64,000 nucleotides of DNA from Gossypium raimondii (lineage: Eukaryota > Streptophyta > Magnoliopsida > Malvales > Malvaceae): assembly GCF_025698545.1 (NCBI RefSeq), contig NC_068575.1, forward strand, positions 47,005,980-47,069,979. Direction: 5' to 3'. Below are positions 24,072 to 37,906 of the stretch, piece by piece. The notes beneath the pieces are model-generated. The model was not told where the DNA came from. It saw only the letters and a list, made by a program, of their open reading frames with translations, and made no database searches. A program made the position numbers and the translations under genes. The stretch's first letter is position 1. Every line of letters begins with the position of its first letter.

Positions 24072-26290
24072 ATGACAATTGGGGATATAACACCAAAGAA
24101 GGAGAGGAAGTCAAGGAGGAGCAAACATGTTGTTGATGATACAGCTCCCTTGTTACCTAAACGACAAGATGAAGATGCTGGTTATGATGAATTTAATGGA
24201 GCTTCTTTTACTGGGGCGGTGTTTAACTTATCAACAACAATTGTTGGTGCTGGGATCATGGCCTTGCCTGCTACAATGAAAGTTCTGGGACTGATTCTTG
24301 GGATAGCTATGATCATCTTCATGGCATTCTTAACTGATGCCTCGATTGAGTTCTTGCTTAGGTTTAGTAGGGCTGGAAAAACTACTTCTTATGGAAGTCT
24401 TATGGGGGATGCATTTGGAAAGTATGGAAGAATCTTTCTGCAAATCTGTGTTTTAGTTAACAACATTGGTGTTCTCATTGTGTACATGATTATTATTGGT
24501 ATGACTTCCATTTCATTCAACTTAGTTGCATACACATATCTGGTTGCACCTTCTTGTTGAATCATTTATTTCCTAGATAGTTTTCTCTTGCCTGATCTTA
24601 TGGAAATGTGCAAATTTGCTTTTGAGCTTATGATAGTTTATTGGTTCTTGAAGGTGATGTGCTTTCTGGAACATCATCTAGTGGAGTTCACCATGCTGGT
24701 GTCCTTGAAGGGTGGTTCGGAGAACACTGGTGGAATGGGCGTACCTTTGTCCTTATTGTCACTACATTGGGCATCTTCTCTCCATTGGCTTGTTTCAAAC
24801 GGATCGGTTAGTGTCTCGGTTGTCCTTATAGAATCTAGCAATACACTTTATTATATCATTTGAGCTCTCAGAACCTAGTACTTTCAATTTTTACCGTTAT
24901 AAATCTAAGTTGAATAGTTTGTATGGCATGTTTATTGCCTAGTTTAACGTGAATAATGAGCAGTTATGGTGTCTCATGCTTGCAGATTCCTTAAGATTTA
25001 CATCTGCCTTATCAGTTGCTCTGGCAGTTGTGTTTCTTGTTATTACCGTGGGAATAGCCATTATCAAGTTAATAAGTGGAACTATAATGATGCCTAGATT
25101 GCTACCTGATGTCACCGATTTGACCTCATTCTGGAGACTCTTCACTGTAGTCCCTGTTTTAGTCACGGCATATATCTGCCACTACAATGGTATGCAAGCA
25201 ATTCTACTCTTGATTAAGCAATGTGTTTTTCATCTCCTACATTGGTGTATGTAATAAGAATCGTCGATATTCTTGTGTGCTTACATTTGCAGTTCACAGC
25301 ATAGATAATGAACTAGAAGACTCTACCCAGATAAAACCAGTTGTGCGTACGGCACTTGCTTTATGCTCAACTGTTTATATAATGACAAGCTTTTTCGGCT
25401 TCCTTCTATTTGGTGATTCGACATTGGATGATGTGCTAGCCAACTTCGATACTGACCTTGGCATCCCCTATGGCACCCTGCTTAATGACGCTGTACGTGT
25501 TAGCTATGCTGCTCACCTCATGCTTGTATTTCCCATCGTCTTCTACCCGTTGCGACTCAACATGGATGGTCTCCTATTCCCATCTGCAAGGCCGCTAGCT
25601 CTGTCTAATATGAGGTTTGCTTTCACTACTGTTGGACTCATCACACTTATCTTCTTGGGTGCAAATTTCATCCCCAGCATCTGGGATGCATTCCAATTCA
25701 CTGGAGCAACTGCTGCGGTCTGCCTTGGTTTCATTTTTCCTGCTGCTGTTACTCTTAGGTGAGTTTTTGGACCTTCAATCCGATTAGATATATTATCCAC
25801 TACATTTTACTTCCCTCCGTTCACATTGATGACCATCTTTCTTATATGATATATTACAGTAGACATAGTGGCTCATACACATGGTAATAAAAAGCTAAAA
25901 TTGAAACATTGCAAACATAGTTGCTCAGAAATGTAACGAGAAAATAAGGGTAACTGCATACAGAACTTGATTTGCATTTAAAATTTTGTTTCTCCTGGCT
26001 CTATCTTGGTTTATCTTTGTTGGTTTTTTAAGTTCTTACTTGTGTTGCATGTTTTCAGTAGGCTTATGAGCTGGCTATCATCGGTTGGTTTCTGGTTCAA
26101 TACTAAACATAGATTTACATTAAACCATTTTTATCGGCTTTTCAGGGATCGCCACTCTATAGCAACAAAGAAGGACAAAATCTTAGCTATTTTCATGATT
26201 GTGCTTGCTGTATTCTCGAATGTGGTTGCTGTGTATAGCGATGCCTATGCTATGTTTAAGAAGAATTCAGTAACAGAACCCACAGCATGA
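24072..26290 (+). CDS. AVT6-type vacuolar/endomembrane amino acid transporter
   Basis: Five coding exons: 24072-24498, 24654-24806, 24986-25189, 25293-25758 and 26146-26290. All introns are GT-AG and all phases agree (1, 1, 1, 2), giving 464 residues. The protein starts MTIGDITPKKERKSRR, a hydrophilic N-tail, then enters the first membrane helix at GAVFNLSTTIVGAGIMALPA. That motif is the signature of the amino acid/auxin permease (SLC38-like) family. Exon 2 gives HHAGVLEGWFGEHWWNGRTF, a loop typical of Arabidopsis AVT6 members, followed by helices and the conserved CHYNVHSIDNELED segment across the exon 3/4 junction. About 10-11 hydrophobic helices are visible. By family it should move neutral or acidic amino acids across the tonoplast or another endomembrane, coupled to protons. 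Which AVT6 paralogue it is (A-E) I cannot settle, though AVT6A fits best. It is convergent with RPOT2 downstream. Confidence 0.88.
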
Positions 26291-27431
26291 TCTCTCTGGA
26301 AAAGAGAGGTGGTCATGTGTCCTTTGAAGATTACCTGATTTATGGCATCATTGGAGGTGTGACTCGAAAATCTGGGTTTTCAAATGAGGTTTGATAAGCT
26401 ATTTAATAAGATGATGAAGTTGAAGATGAAGACGAACCTTTGCTTCCAATGTAAGAAGTTGGATTGTTGTGCAAGTGAATGAAGTTTCATATATTGCCCC
26501 ATTGTATCGTTTCCATTATTGTACTCTTTCATGCTTGATTCGAATCATGTTGTAGACATTAAAATCTTGTAAAATTGCAAATGAAATCTTCGTGTTTCTT
26601 TATGCTTGAGATATCAACCGGAAAGTTTTGTTTTTCGTTTCTTGATTTTCTAGAGAAACGAATGAAATTTAAAATATGGCGGTTAAGTTGAATGATAGAG
26701 AAAAATATCAATAATATAGCATACGGAATTCTGAGCTAAAGCTGTCAAATTTTTTTCCCCAATGATAATAGCTAACCAAAAATACTTGCACGTTCAATCT
26801 TTCATTTTCTAAATTCAATCTTTCACAATCAAATCACTCTCCCATTTTCTAAATTCAATCATTCAAAATCAAAATCATTCCTCATTTATTCTAATATAGG
26901 TGCAGGGGTGGTCAAATCTTAAATATACTACTTTAAGCACAAAGCCTGAGAATACCACGTACAAAAATCATTTGCAACTAAATGAGAAATAATCATCCTC
27001 GAGATAGCTTCTAAAAAGGTTTTGCTTAAAGTTTTTCTTCAAATTCTTTTAACTGAATGCTTTCCTCTCGTATACATCATCTTGAACTTGTAATAATTAC
27101 ATGGTATTATTACCTAATAACAAAAAATAGGATTTCAGTGAGGGCAGGCAAGTGCCCCCATTTAAGATCTGTCTCTACTAGCTCTGATTTACATGCTAAC
27201 TGTACAAACTGTAACCAATTCCTCCGGTATTGAGGCCTTACATTACATACCATGAACATCTTTCACAATGCCATACAAAGGGTAAAGCAGCAACTCCTTA
27301 CGGGATCATTTTCTCGTGATAATTCACCTTGTTCGACTGGTTGTACATTCACAGAGAACCAGAGGTAGCACAAAGCATGGGGTTGCTCTTAGGGTCTAGG
27401 CTCAGATGAAATCAAAGGCCAAGATATGAGA
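26291..27431. other. convergent intergenic region: 3' UTRs of transporter and RPOT2
   Basis: The transporter 3' UTR probably ends near 26570-26600 (ATTAAA at about 26556). The RPOT2 3' UTR runs leftwards from 27431. Between them, around 26790-26880, a short phrase (TTTTCTAAATTCAATC) is duplicated. No further gene seen. Confidence 0.5.
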
Positions 27432-30400
27432 TTAGTTGAAGAAATAGGGTGAGTCTAACACGTCTCTTAGATCAAAATCTCCCCTTTCAGGTAAAGGAGG
27501 AAAAGACAATGCAGGGAAAGACTGCTGAAAGCTTTCCAACAACTGAAAAAGTTACAAAAATAAAATAATAAATAATGAGGCGACAAAAACACTATGTTGC
27601 AGAAACTTATTTAGCATAAATTCGATGTAAAAGGGCAAAAGAAGTTTAAAATTTTCAAATAATATTCACTGGTGTCTATCTGGGTGCATGTTGCAGACCA
27701 GTAGAGTAGAAAGGGGAGTGAGGGAGCAGTGCAGTGAGGAGAAAAGAGCACCCTCACTGCGCCAGGTTAAACACCCTGTCCATTACATTTTTGCCCATTA
27801 CTTTCCAATACATGACTTAGTACTGTTCATATGTATAGAACCCACTTACAAATTGAACTAGTATAGGACTGTAATAGATAAATAATGGAAGGAGCTTTGA
27901 CCCCACTACACCAGTGACCATACAAACAAACATAACCTCAATCCCCTTTCCAATGCCACCACCAATCTCTCTTTCAAAATCATTAAGAAACTATTATTCA
28001 TGCCAACCATTAAAATACAAGTTTAAGTCTCTGCTTGGTATGAAGGACCGAAAACAGTGACGATGAAAAATTTGTTAATCTCTTGGTTAAGCTCTAAAGT
28101 AGGAAAGTGATTATGAATATTAACCATTTAATTAGCAAATTCTCCATCCTCACTCTTCTCCATCTTTCATGCCAAAAAAAGCCTAAAGCTCACAGTCCAA
28201 GGATGGTCTTAAGAAATTTGTACAGTGAAATATAAAGTGAACAAATTTAAGCCAAATTAACATGCACACGAGACAAAGCAGTAACTAGAAAGTGAGGACA
28301 CTTACATTCTCCAATATTGGTTTTTCGTAGAGTTCAACAAATTTTTCTCTTAGTATCTTGTTCATTTTATCCACATCACTTGCATGTGTCCAGTATGAAT
28401 CATGAACTCCTGTAAGTATACATGTAGCATAACTTGAAATTGACCATAAGAACAAGAATATGAAATACCAAAATAACATGAAATGAACTACAGTACCTGC
28501 AAAGGTTAAGCCTGCTTTTTTACAGGCAATTGCAGTCATCATCATATGAGAGCCATCCAGGGAGTGAACAAAATTTGGAGGGAAAGCTGTCCTCTGTCGT
28601 TTGACCATAATCTATTACAAGAAATAAATCACCCGCTTTAACATTTGGGCAAACTTAAATGTTCAATAACATTACATGAATGTACAATGCTAAACGAATT
28701 AGGGTGATTTAAACATTATGGAATTTAAACAGCCGAAGATTGGCATAGCAATTCTCATGGCCTATCAACTTCAGAAATCATGATTAAAGGAATTCAAACT
28801 TAAATGTTAAATAACATTATGGAATTTAAACAGCCGAAGATTGGCATAGCAATTCTCATGGCCAATCAACTTCAGAAATCATGATTAAAGGAATTCAAAC
28901 AATGCAATCTAAATATTAAATTTATTAGCGTGCAATTTGAATTCTAGATCCAACTTAATACAAAAATTATGAAGCTATAAAGTCAACAATATAATAGATC
29001 CAAATCTAAATCTAAATTTTATAGGAATATAATTGGATAAGCAAGCAGCAAACCCAGTCCCAATTTTAGAATCAGTATCATAACAGTTTACCTATTAAGC
29101 ATAAATTTCTCTGGCCAGTGGCCACTATTATGAGAACTTGATAAAATTTAGCCCCATTGCAATATGAAACGTTGGTTCATATATGATAAAAGACCAGCGG
29201 AAAAACGCTGAGCTATATCTAACATAGTAGCATAACTTCTGCTACTTTTGCACTAAAAATCCAGTGACTGTTACTAATCCTTTCAGTCATCAAACCAGGT
29301 TGTCTTATGATCTTCGGTTGACATGCTGTGTTCAGTTATTTATCAATGCTAGGGTATGCAGTCTTCAAAGGTAATATCTAAAATATACAAATGTATAAAC
29401 CATAAAATTGAGATAAGGTTAATGTACCTTTTCAGTTTCGCGTTGCAGAGTTAAAACCTGAAGGGAAGTTTTTATCTGCCAATTACATGGAAAGAAACTA
29501 AAATGAGTCAAAATAGTATTAGTGTTCTTGATACATACACAGATGAAGTGAAATTTATTAAATTCTATTCACCGAAACTGCAAATTTTCAAGTTTGGAAA
29601 ATCAGTTGACTTGCGACAAGTTTTTGGATGGGATCCAAGCATTTCTGGGTTGAGATGTCTTCATAGCGTTCAAAGATCCATCATACGTCTTATTTTCGTT
29701 TTCTTCCAATCAATATTTTTATTTTCATCTCACCCCCAATATTTATTTTTTGATTTTATGTTCTGCTTTTCTGTTTATTTCTATTACTTCTAATCTGTTT
29801 TGTTTTTTCTTTCAGGTCAAATCAAAATCTTTCACGAGTCAAACAACTTGAATACGATCTTCTGCTACCAGACAATCTTTCCATCATCCATCTTATTTTC
29901 ATTTTCTTCCATTCAAAATTGTTTTTCATCTCACCCCAATATTTATTATTTTCTTGATTTTATGTTTTGCTTTTCTCTTTATTTCCATTATTTCTAATTC
30001 ATTTTGTTTCTTCTTTTAGGTCAGATCCGAATCTTTCTTGAGTCAAACAACTTGAATACGATCTTCTTCCACTGCCCTATCAGTTCTCAAATTCAATAGT
30101 TATTACCAGATTCATTTCTATTTGGAAATAAATCTATTACCAGGTTCTTAGTTTCTACAAAAATCAAACACTCAATTCAAATACTCACAAGATGCCTTCC
30201 TAAGGCTCGGTATGGTTGTACAACAGGCAGTCCAAGTGGAGTTGTCCAGCTCACTGGCTGATTTTCAGATGCAATAATCTGTTCATGTTCAACGTTTCAA
30301 GCTAAAAGGCATCCAATAAAATTTGAAGTGTACAGAAAATAGAAAAATGGATAACTACAGGCAGTGAGAAAGTAACAGAGGGTAAGAGACACACCTTTGC

Positions 30401-33400
30401 ACATTCACCAAGCCAGATCATTATAGCTCGTGCAGCTTGAAACATCTCACCTAAGGCAGTTAACGTTGTCTGTTTGACAAATAAATAAGATTTTATCATA
30501 AAATTGAGAGAGCAGGTGAGAGTACAATTTCATTTATTGACTCTAATTGGAGTTAAAGTACTAGAAGTCCAGCGTTCCTTCCCTACCTTAGCAGCATAAC
30601 AAGAAGCAACAAAGAGTTCTCTTTCATCAGTAATTACACCACGTTCCTTCAACCTCCTCTTGATTTGATCTCGTGCCCCAATATAAGTTACACCATAGAC
30701 TGAGGTCATCACAGTCTGCTTCACCAGTTTCCTATCCACCTAGTTAATATTTGCAGCAAACAGAATCAACTACCATGTAAACTAGCTTCCAGTCAAGATG
30801 GATATAAATTCAGCAAGTTCCCAATGCCATACCTGCCTTATGAATGATTATAGTGCAAGAAAGAAACAATAGTTGCACATTTTTTGGAAAACTATAATTT
30901 TTTTTGCAAATATCATACAAGGAACCCATGGAATACCTGGTTAACCAATATTTTTGCAAGCAATGCATCTGGAAAAACTGAAGGATCCTTCTGTGCATCA
31001 ATCCGCATGATATCAAGCACTCTACATTCAGAATATGAGTTCTTTTGTTATTATATTATTATATAAAACTTCTATGGAAAACATTTTTATCATCTGAAAT
31101 ATATAAATCATAAAACATAAGTCAAGAAGCTCTTAGACAAGATCAAAAACCAGATAAAGTGATGACTATTATATAGAATGTGACGTGTGAAAGCTATTAC
31201 TAATTACCAGGCATAGGTTTAGGCAATGGCATTTCAACTGCTTCCTTCAAAAACAATAACTAGGATCCCTGCTTGCTATGATTGTCCAAATGTATTAAAC
31301 TAAACAAAGTTATGCATAAGCCATAAAATGGAAACTCTAGCATAATCACCCTAAGAGATCCATTCAATATTCGCTAAACATTTTTGTTATCAGTTCTTCG
31401 TTTTTTAAGTGCTAAAATGCAGTAACAGAATCTGAAAAGTTGAACAAAACTTAATATAACTGTTATTTCCGTTTTCAAAAGAATCATGAATGAACAATCA
31501 TTTCAATTGATTTACACAGCTGGCCAACTTGGTTATTTTTCAATCACTTGTTAGAGTCGTTTTTTTGGGGGGACCGAGTCAACAAGAGAATATATCAAAA
31601 AGCTCACTTAGAGTATTAAAAGGTTTTTCTTGAACCAACAGAAAAATGGCTTACCTGCCAGCTATTCCTGAGTAAACATCTGCTGGTTTTTCACCTGCAA
31701 CCAGATTGACTGCAGCTGCTCCCAACTGTAAGTTAATTTTCAAACCAAAATTATAAGCAAAAACAAAAGGTATAATAACTTCAATCCTAACTTCTGACTA
31801 GAAAAAGGATACCTTGTCTCTTCCAAGTGCAGCATAGTGTTGTAAACCATTGCAGGAACCATCCTACGGGAAGGCAATAAAAAACACAACAGGCAAGGGA
31901 TCAGCTTATAGGCCAAAACAGCAAACGGCTATTAGAAGATGAAAGAAGTGTCACTGCATATAAGAAAGGATGTACAATATATCATCCATAAAATAAAATA
32001 TTAACTCAAAATATTCCTCATTCTAAATATTTGTTTGAATAATATTAATGGACTGAAGGGAACATTTTTAGCTAGTCACTAAACAGCCCAGTATAAAAGA
32101 ACGGACAAAAGTTGCATGCAGTTTAGACAGTAGAAACCTGAAAATTAAAGAAAACCGCAGGCACTCTTCTATAATGCATGTAACAGTTTGATATTCCATC
32201 ATGTAGCTCAATTTTATAGTTTTGTTCTTTTCTTTTTTTTCAGTTCTGTGTGCAATATTTGTATGGTTATCAACAAAGTATGTCTGTCTAAATTGCATAA
32301 ATATAAATATATATACTGACCACCAACAGCTGAGCTATTCAATTCATGTAGTGCCCGTAATGAATGATCTCATCCAAATAATTATGCAGACAAACTACGG
32401 GGAAGGGGGGAGGGGGTGGCAAAAGAAGGAACCTGATGCACAGGTATATGGGAAACAAATGTCTCAGGGGAGGAGCTTCTTAAAGCTTCAGTGAGATTAA
32501 TGCACACAGCTAAGCACTGAAATGGATCTTCTGCTTTTAACCACCAGCGCTTTCCTTCAAGTGGTCTGTCTGCAGAGTCGAATATATCATCCAGATGATT
32601 CTCAGTGAAAGCCAATCGACCTTCAAGAGACAGTTTGTCCACCCCGCCAGCAAACAAATTCGCAAGATGTATTTTCAGCCAGTTTAAGCCAGATCTTCCA
32701 AGAGGGCGACCCTCTGCAAACTCCAAAACACCCCGACAAAGATCCGAGCCAAGATGATTCAAATATGGGTGCATGGGATATGCACGTCCTCGAAAATCTA
32801 GATTGTGTGGGTAGTAGAAACCTTCTTCATCTTTCATTCTCCGTGCCACCTGCACACAGTTTTAAAGAGTTTGAATAAGTCTGATTTTGTAATACACAAA
32901 TATACTAGTAGAATAGAAAGGTGAAGGGAACATACAGCAAGCTTAAGCTCTATATCACAACGCTGTGAATGCCTCTCTCTGTTTTCCTTTTTCACAGATC
33001 TGACTTTCCACTTCCATTTCCTAAGCAATGCTTCATCCTCAGTATCTGGCTTTTCTGGGAAGGGAACCTGCAAGGTTTGAGGATTACAATTTCCACTTAA
33101 TGTCAGGGAATCAAAATAAATGAAAACAAAACCACAGTGAATTTAACATCATCCTCATTGACCATAAAATATACAGCACAATCAGAAGCCAAAAAGTGCC
33201 AAGTGTTAGAAAAAAGGCAAAAAATAGAGAAAAGAGGTACAGTAGCTCACATCATTGCGGTCCACCATATCAGCAAGACGGCCTCCACTAGTCCATATTC
33301 TATCTACAACATTAAGGACCCGCTTATTTATCCTCCATTTGGTATATCCAAGCGTATCCAGAGCCTACCATGTTGATTACACAAATCAAGTTCTTTGCAA

Positions 33401-36400
33401 AAAAAAAAAACCCAAAGCAAATGAAATGAAATATATAAGCACCACCAATTGAGCCAGTAGTTAGGTACTAGCATCCCATAGCAGAATACCATCAGGTTAA
33501 GAATTATTAAAAAATCAACCTCAAAGACTTGTTCTAGCTGGTTCGTAGGGGTTCTCTTGACAGCTTCTCGTTGTTGTTTAGCTCCATGTGTGCGCATAAT
33601 GTAGGAAGGTAAGAACAAGTATGCTCCTCTGTCGTAACTACAAAAGGAAGAAAAAGAAAAGGAAGAAGAAGAAACATAATTGTTACCTACATGGTAATAT
33701 TAATAGAGAAAAGATAGGTCATCGCTGCTTATCAATCATATTACCAGCAAAAAGAAATTTTAGCAAACTAATTAATACAAAAAAAGAAATTGCTAGTTCT
33801 TCAAAATTTGCACCCAGTAATCTAGTGAAACATGTCGCGGAATCATTCTGTCATAGAAAAATTGTTAACTTTTTCATTTAAAAGTGCTCATAAGTTATTC
33901 TTCATACATTTTACTTCAACTGGAATGCAAATGATTTATAATCTGATTTGCTAAATGTTTCCAAATTCTCTATGGAGAAAAAAAAAACCCTAAACTGATA
34001 ATCTCCATCAGCAGGAATTGCCACATCTGTTGTCCTAGTTCAGCATCCTAAGCCTGTGTCCAGGTTAGTGGTTACTGCAGTTTTTTAACAGGCAGCATCA
34101 ATCTTACTTGACCTCTCATTAAATACCTCAAATTTTGAATATTATATGAGTTCCAATTGCATAACCACCAAAAATGAGAAGCAATCTTATATATCATAAC
34201 CAATCCATATTTTAGATTTCTAAGTGCATTTTCTTGGAACTTGACAGCTAGCTTTTATTAAAATTATCAAAAACCTTAAACCAAGGAAAAATCAAACTAT
34301 AATCTTGACATGAAACAGAAAACAACATACCCTGTCCATTTGACTGGGGGCACCAACATTGGCATATAAGGAATCACCATGTGCCTTGCCTGGTGAAAGA
34401 AAGAATTAAAGAATAGTTTTACACTTTCCAATAGATGTTTGAAAAACAAACTAATGCATCAAGGTAGCAGCTCTACTTGGTCCATAACACGGACAACAAT
34501 AAAAAAAAGGAAGAAGGATGGTAAACTATTAATCGTTATTAAGTCTTATATTCTAGATGATAGTTTACAAGGCAGCCTAGGAATTTTATATTGATCTAAC
34601 AACTTAAATAGCAAAAGAATAATAAAATGTAATAAATCATTCATAAAAAGGATTATAACCCAATTACTTACAGTTCTCTCGAGCCCTTTGCGGACTAGTG
34701 GGTCACATTCAATAACACCATATCTTCTGCCAGTTTTCCTGCAGAAGGAAATGCCCAACAACAGCAATTTGAAGTGACTACATCAATCTGAAGTTGACAC
34801 GAAAGAGAACCAATCAAAATATAGAAATTAGTCCTCACTTGTTTTCTTTCACTACAGTTTTGAAAGAATGCAGAAATGCAGGACGAATATCTGGTGGTGT
34901 ATCAGCTAACTGATCAGCTGGAGGTTGTATATAAGCAGTTCGCATCAATAACTCGATAAGATGGCATCCAACCTAGGGGAAAAGAGCAGAGATCACAATT
35001 TTAAAAATCACAGGATTAACGAAAAAGTAATGTTTCATCAGCAATTACATGAAATTAGATGAACCTTAGCCTTAGCATCCTGGCCCCAGGGTTTTGTGTT
35101 GTCCTGTCCCTTCACTATCTGCCTCACTGCTGGTAGCTTTTGTTTCTTTATCAAATTGGTCACCTTTTTCCTTAACCTCTCTTGCTCCTTAATTGCCGCA
35201 TTGGATTCACTTCCTTCATCTTCATCCTCTTTATCAACCTTTTTTTTCCTTGTATTCTCCAAGAAATTGCGTATTCTAACCTAACAATGATAGAAATGCT
35301 TACAAATTAATGCCAAATTTCAAGAAAAAATGGGGTTGGTCAGGATTAAGAGAAGCAGGTCCAAGGAATGCAGCACCATCAAATGTCACCCAAATGAAGA
35401 TAAAACAAAGAAAAGAAAGAAAGTGCCATGGAAAAATGGTGCATTGAAGTCCAAGTCACCTATAACTTGCATTGACCAAGAAATGATGCATTTATATGAA
35501 TTTAAGTAACATTAAAAAATATTTCAAAAAAATAAGAGAGAGAGAGGAAACGGAATCATGTCTGATAAGGAATACAAAATGTGCAATGAATTGAACATCA
35601 TGGGCAAAGGAATGACGTAACAACACAGAATGTCCAGTTTTGAAGAAAAAAATGCAGGATCCTAGTTTGACATGCCTAATATTCTTATCAAGATAATGGA
35701 CAATAAAAATAAAAATAAATACACATATAGTTATTTGTTAGATAGAAAATGGTCATTCTTAGAATCAGTAGACTTCAAATTCAAAATAACCCAACATCTA
35801 AAACCATGCCAAACATACAGGTTTAAATATCTTCATCTTAACCAAAGGTTTAAACAAACATAATATAAGCACCCTTCTCCCATTTGGGAATAGAATAGCT
35901 TAAATATCTATTGCTTGCAATGCCACAATATTTAAGGTCCATTCGCAACTTCAATTGAACTACTGTTCAAGTCGTCAGCATTCTTCAGCTTTAGGTTTGT
36001 AATTCTAACAACTCATGCTTCATTCTTCATTTGGGAAAAAGGAGAAAAAGTTCGGATTCTATTTTCCCTCTCAGTGTCTATTATGTCTATATGAGTTTAC
36101 TTTCTAATGCCAATACTTCCAAGATCTAACCTGAAATAACTATAACAACAGGACATGAATTATCTGGTGAAGCATTATCTAACACATGAAACAATAGGCT
36201 TTCCATCAACTATGTAGTTCTCAAATAAAACCAAATACAATGACACATTAAACAAATATAGAGAAAAGTAGCAGTCAATCTCACCCACCTCCTGCTCAAT
36301 GGCATCACCTATCAGGCAAGCAGCCTGGACAACCCGAGCACATCCATGTTCCCCTCCAGTCATCAGCAGCCCCATCAACTTATGCATTGTGATGACTGCC

Positions 36401-37215
36401 GCCATATCAGCTGGCAACTGGTCCAAGTAAGCTGCATAACCCGCCCTAAGTTTCCCTGACCTATACAGCTCTTGTTCCTTAATAATAGCATCACGAAAAG
36501 GCTCGAACCAACCAAGAAACAAAGACTTCATATATGGCAAATTGGGTGCCAATTTTTGCTCACACATATCCTTCAAAAGTTCCCTATACTCATTTGCAGC
36601 TTGTTCCCATGCTTCAGTTTCAATCTTCACTTGCCTGCTTTTCAACATTCGGTACTTGTTTCCCCCCATTCCTGTCTCCTGTATTTGAAGAATTTTACGC
36701 CTATTTATATTCTCTCTCCTATGTTCTTTCTTCATTTCATTCAGCAACTCCTTAATTTCTTCAACAGCAGATACGTCATCTTCGACATCAGTCGACGAAG
36801 CCACCTCTGCCACACTAGCATATCCATTTGGGCACAATCCTCTAAGTCTGCACCCAATCTCATTCCTCAAAAGCCCAAAATTTGGTTTCCCCATACAGTC
36901 CTCATTACCTAAAACCTCACCTATTTTTCTACCACCCATGTCAAGAAACCCTGAGCTAGAGCAAAAAGACCCAAACTTCAATTTCTCCGGAAAAACTGAA
37001 TCCTGAGTAACACCCAGAAAGCTATAAGTTCTAGGAAACCATTGAGAACAACGGGTTCTTGAAATGGCATGTTTAGCTATGTTTCTCCACATAATTCTGG
37101 AAATCCTTGGAGGGTTTTGGTAAAGAGTCGTGGGTTTATTATTATGAAAGGGACTAGAGTAATGGAATTTGTATAAAAGATTAGAATAAATTAATGAGGT
37201 TTCGGGGATGGACAT
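27432..37215 (-). CDS. RPOT2: phage-type organellar RNA polymerase RPOT2 (RpoTmp)
   Basis: Nineteen exons on the minus strand, in order: 37215-36289, 35280-35065, 34972-34839, 34738-34672, 34389-34331, 33637-33520, 33364-33251, 33067-32936, 32849-32433, 31863-31813, 31725-31655, 31021-30937, 30739-30587, 30469-30395, 30278-30189, 29475-29428, 28611-28497, 28409-28306, 27542-27432. All introns are GT-AG and phases join to 1028 residues. T7-type catalytic residues are in place: motif [10 protein letters not shown] (Asp729), motif B with Arg800, Lys804 and Tyr812 ([14 protein letters not shown]), and motif [11 protein letters not shown] (Asp961). The C-terminus is the usual SPYFFN. The N-terminal region [12 protein letters not shown] and the VGDAIEQE-like block match RPOT2 rather than RPOT1 or RPOT3. 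By family, it transcribes organellar genes and is dual-targeted to mitochondria and plastids. Arabidopsis RPOT2 is about 1000 residues, so this copy is full length. Confidence 0.92.
28712..28900. repeat. 101-bp-period direct duplication in an RPOT2 intron
   Basis: An 88-base unit at 28712-28799 recurs at 28813-28900 with one mismatch seen, separated by 13 bases. The near identity indicates a recent duplication. It lies in the intron between exons 16 and 17. Confidence 0.9.
29678..30071. repeat. ~200-bp tandem duplication in an RPOT2 intron
   Basis: Copy 1 (29678-29880) and copy 2 (29881-about 30071) share the order CCATCAT, CATCTCACC, CAATATTTATT, TTGATTTTATGTT, then GAGTCAAACAACTTGAATAC. 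They are diverged with small indels. On the plus strand each copy has a T-rich tract ending in TTTCAG or TTTTAG just before the last block, like splice acceptors, but this is antisense to RPOT2. Confidence 0.8.
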
Positions 37216-37906
37216 CAAATTATTGGAGAATGAACGGTGAAACTGAAAATGAAGTGGGATTTTGGGATTGGGATTGGGATTGGGCAGGTTTTAGGACAAA
37301 GGAAAATAAGTTTGGTAAAGGAATATTTGAAGAAGAGGATGAATTCATAGAGGAAGGGAAGTAGTCGCCGCCTTAAACCCTGCTTAAAACCTTGTATGAT
37401 TGTAATGTTGTGTTTTGTAGCTTAGTTTTTGCTCTCAGTTGCCCTGTGGGCTGTGGCAGTGAAACGAAGGGTAGAGAATTGTAATTTAAGATTTCTGGGG
37501 TCCTTGATTTTCAACGAGAAAGGGAGACAATTAAAGAAGCCCAAGTTTTGGCATTGAAGCCTGAAGGAATCAAGAAAACCCAACACCAACTACTCTTGGG
37601 TCTAAATAATGTTGAGTTTGGATCACAAAATTTATACCCAAGGATTGCCATGGATGCAAGCTGGCTATTACGTTCTGACTATCAATTTTCTTATTTTGAG
37701 CTATCAACAAGTGGTAAGTTACGTACATTTAAGGAGAAAAGATAAATTTATGTTTTGGAGATAAGATTCCGAACATAAACAATATAACCGATATGAAATA
37801 TATTAAAAAAATGAAAAGAGCTTATTATTACTTCTAATTGCACTAATAATTCTCAAAATTTACAAAAACCTAAAAATAAAACAAACATGATGTAATTTAA
37901 AACTCT
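37216..37906. other. RPOT2 upstream region
   Basis: Contains the RPOT2 leader and promoter (read leftwards). A short GGGATT run (four units, 37257-37282) sits 40-70 bases upstream of the first ATG. An open frame at 37548-37745 starts with a non-ATG codon and resembles nothing I recognise. No other gene seen. Confidence 0.4.

Noticed and set aside
36472..36912. 146-codon plus-strand frame
   Set aside because: Exact antisense of RPOT2 exon 1, whose splice phases and conserved motifs are clear.
37257..37282. GGGATT run as interstitial telomere repeat
   Set aside because: Plant telomere unit is TTTAGGG; this is a short unrelated hexamer run.
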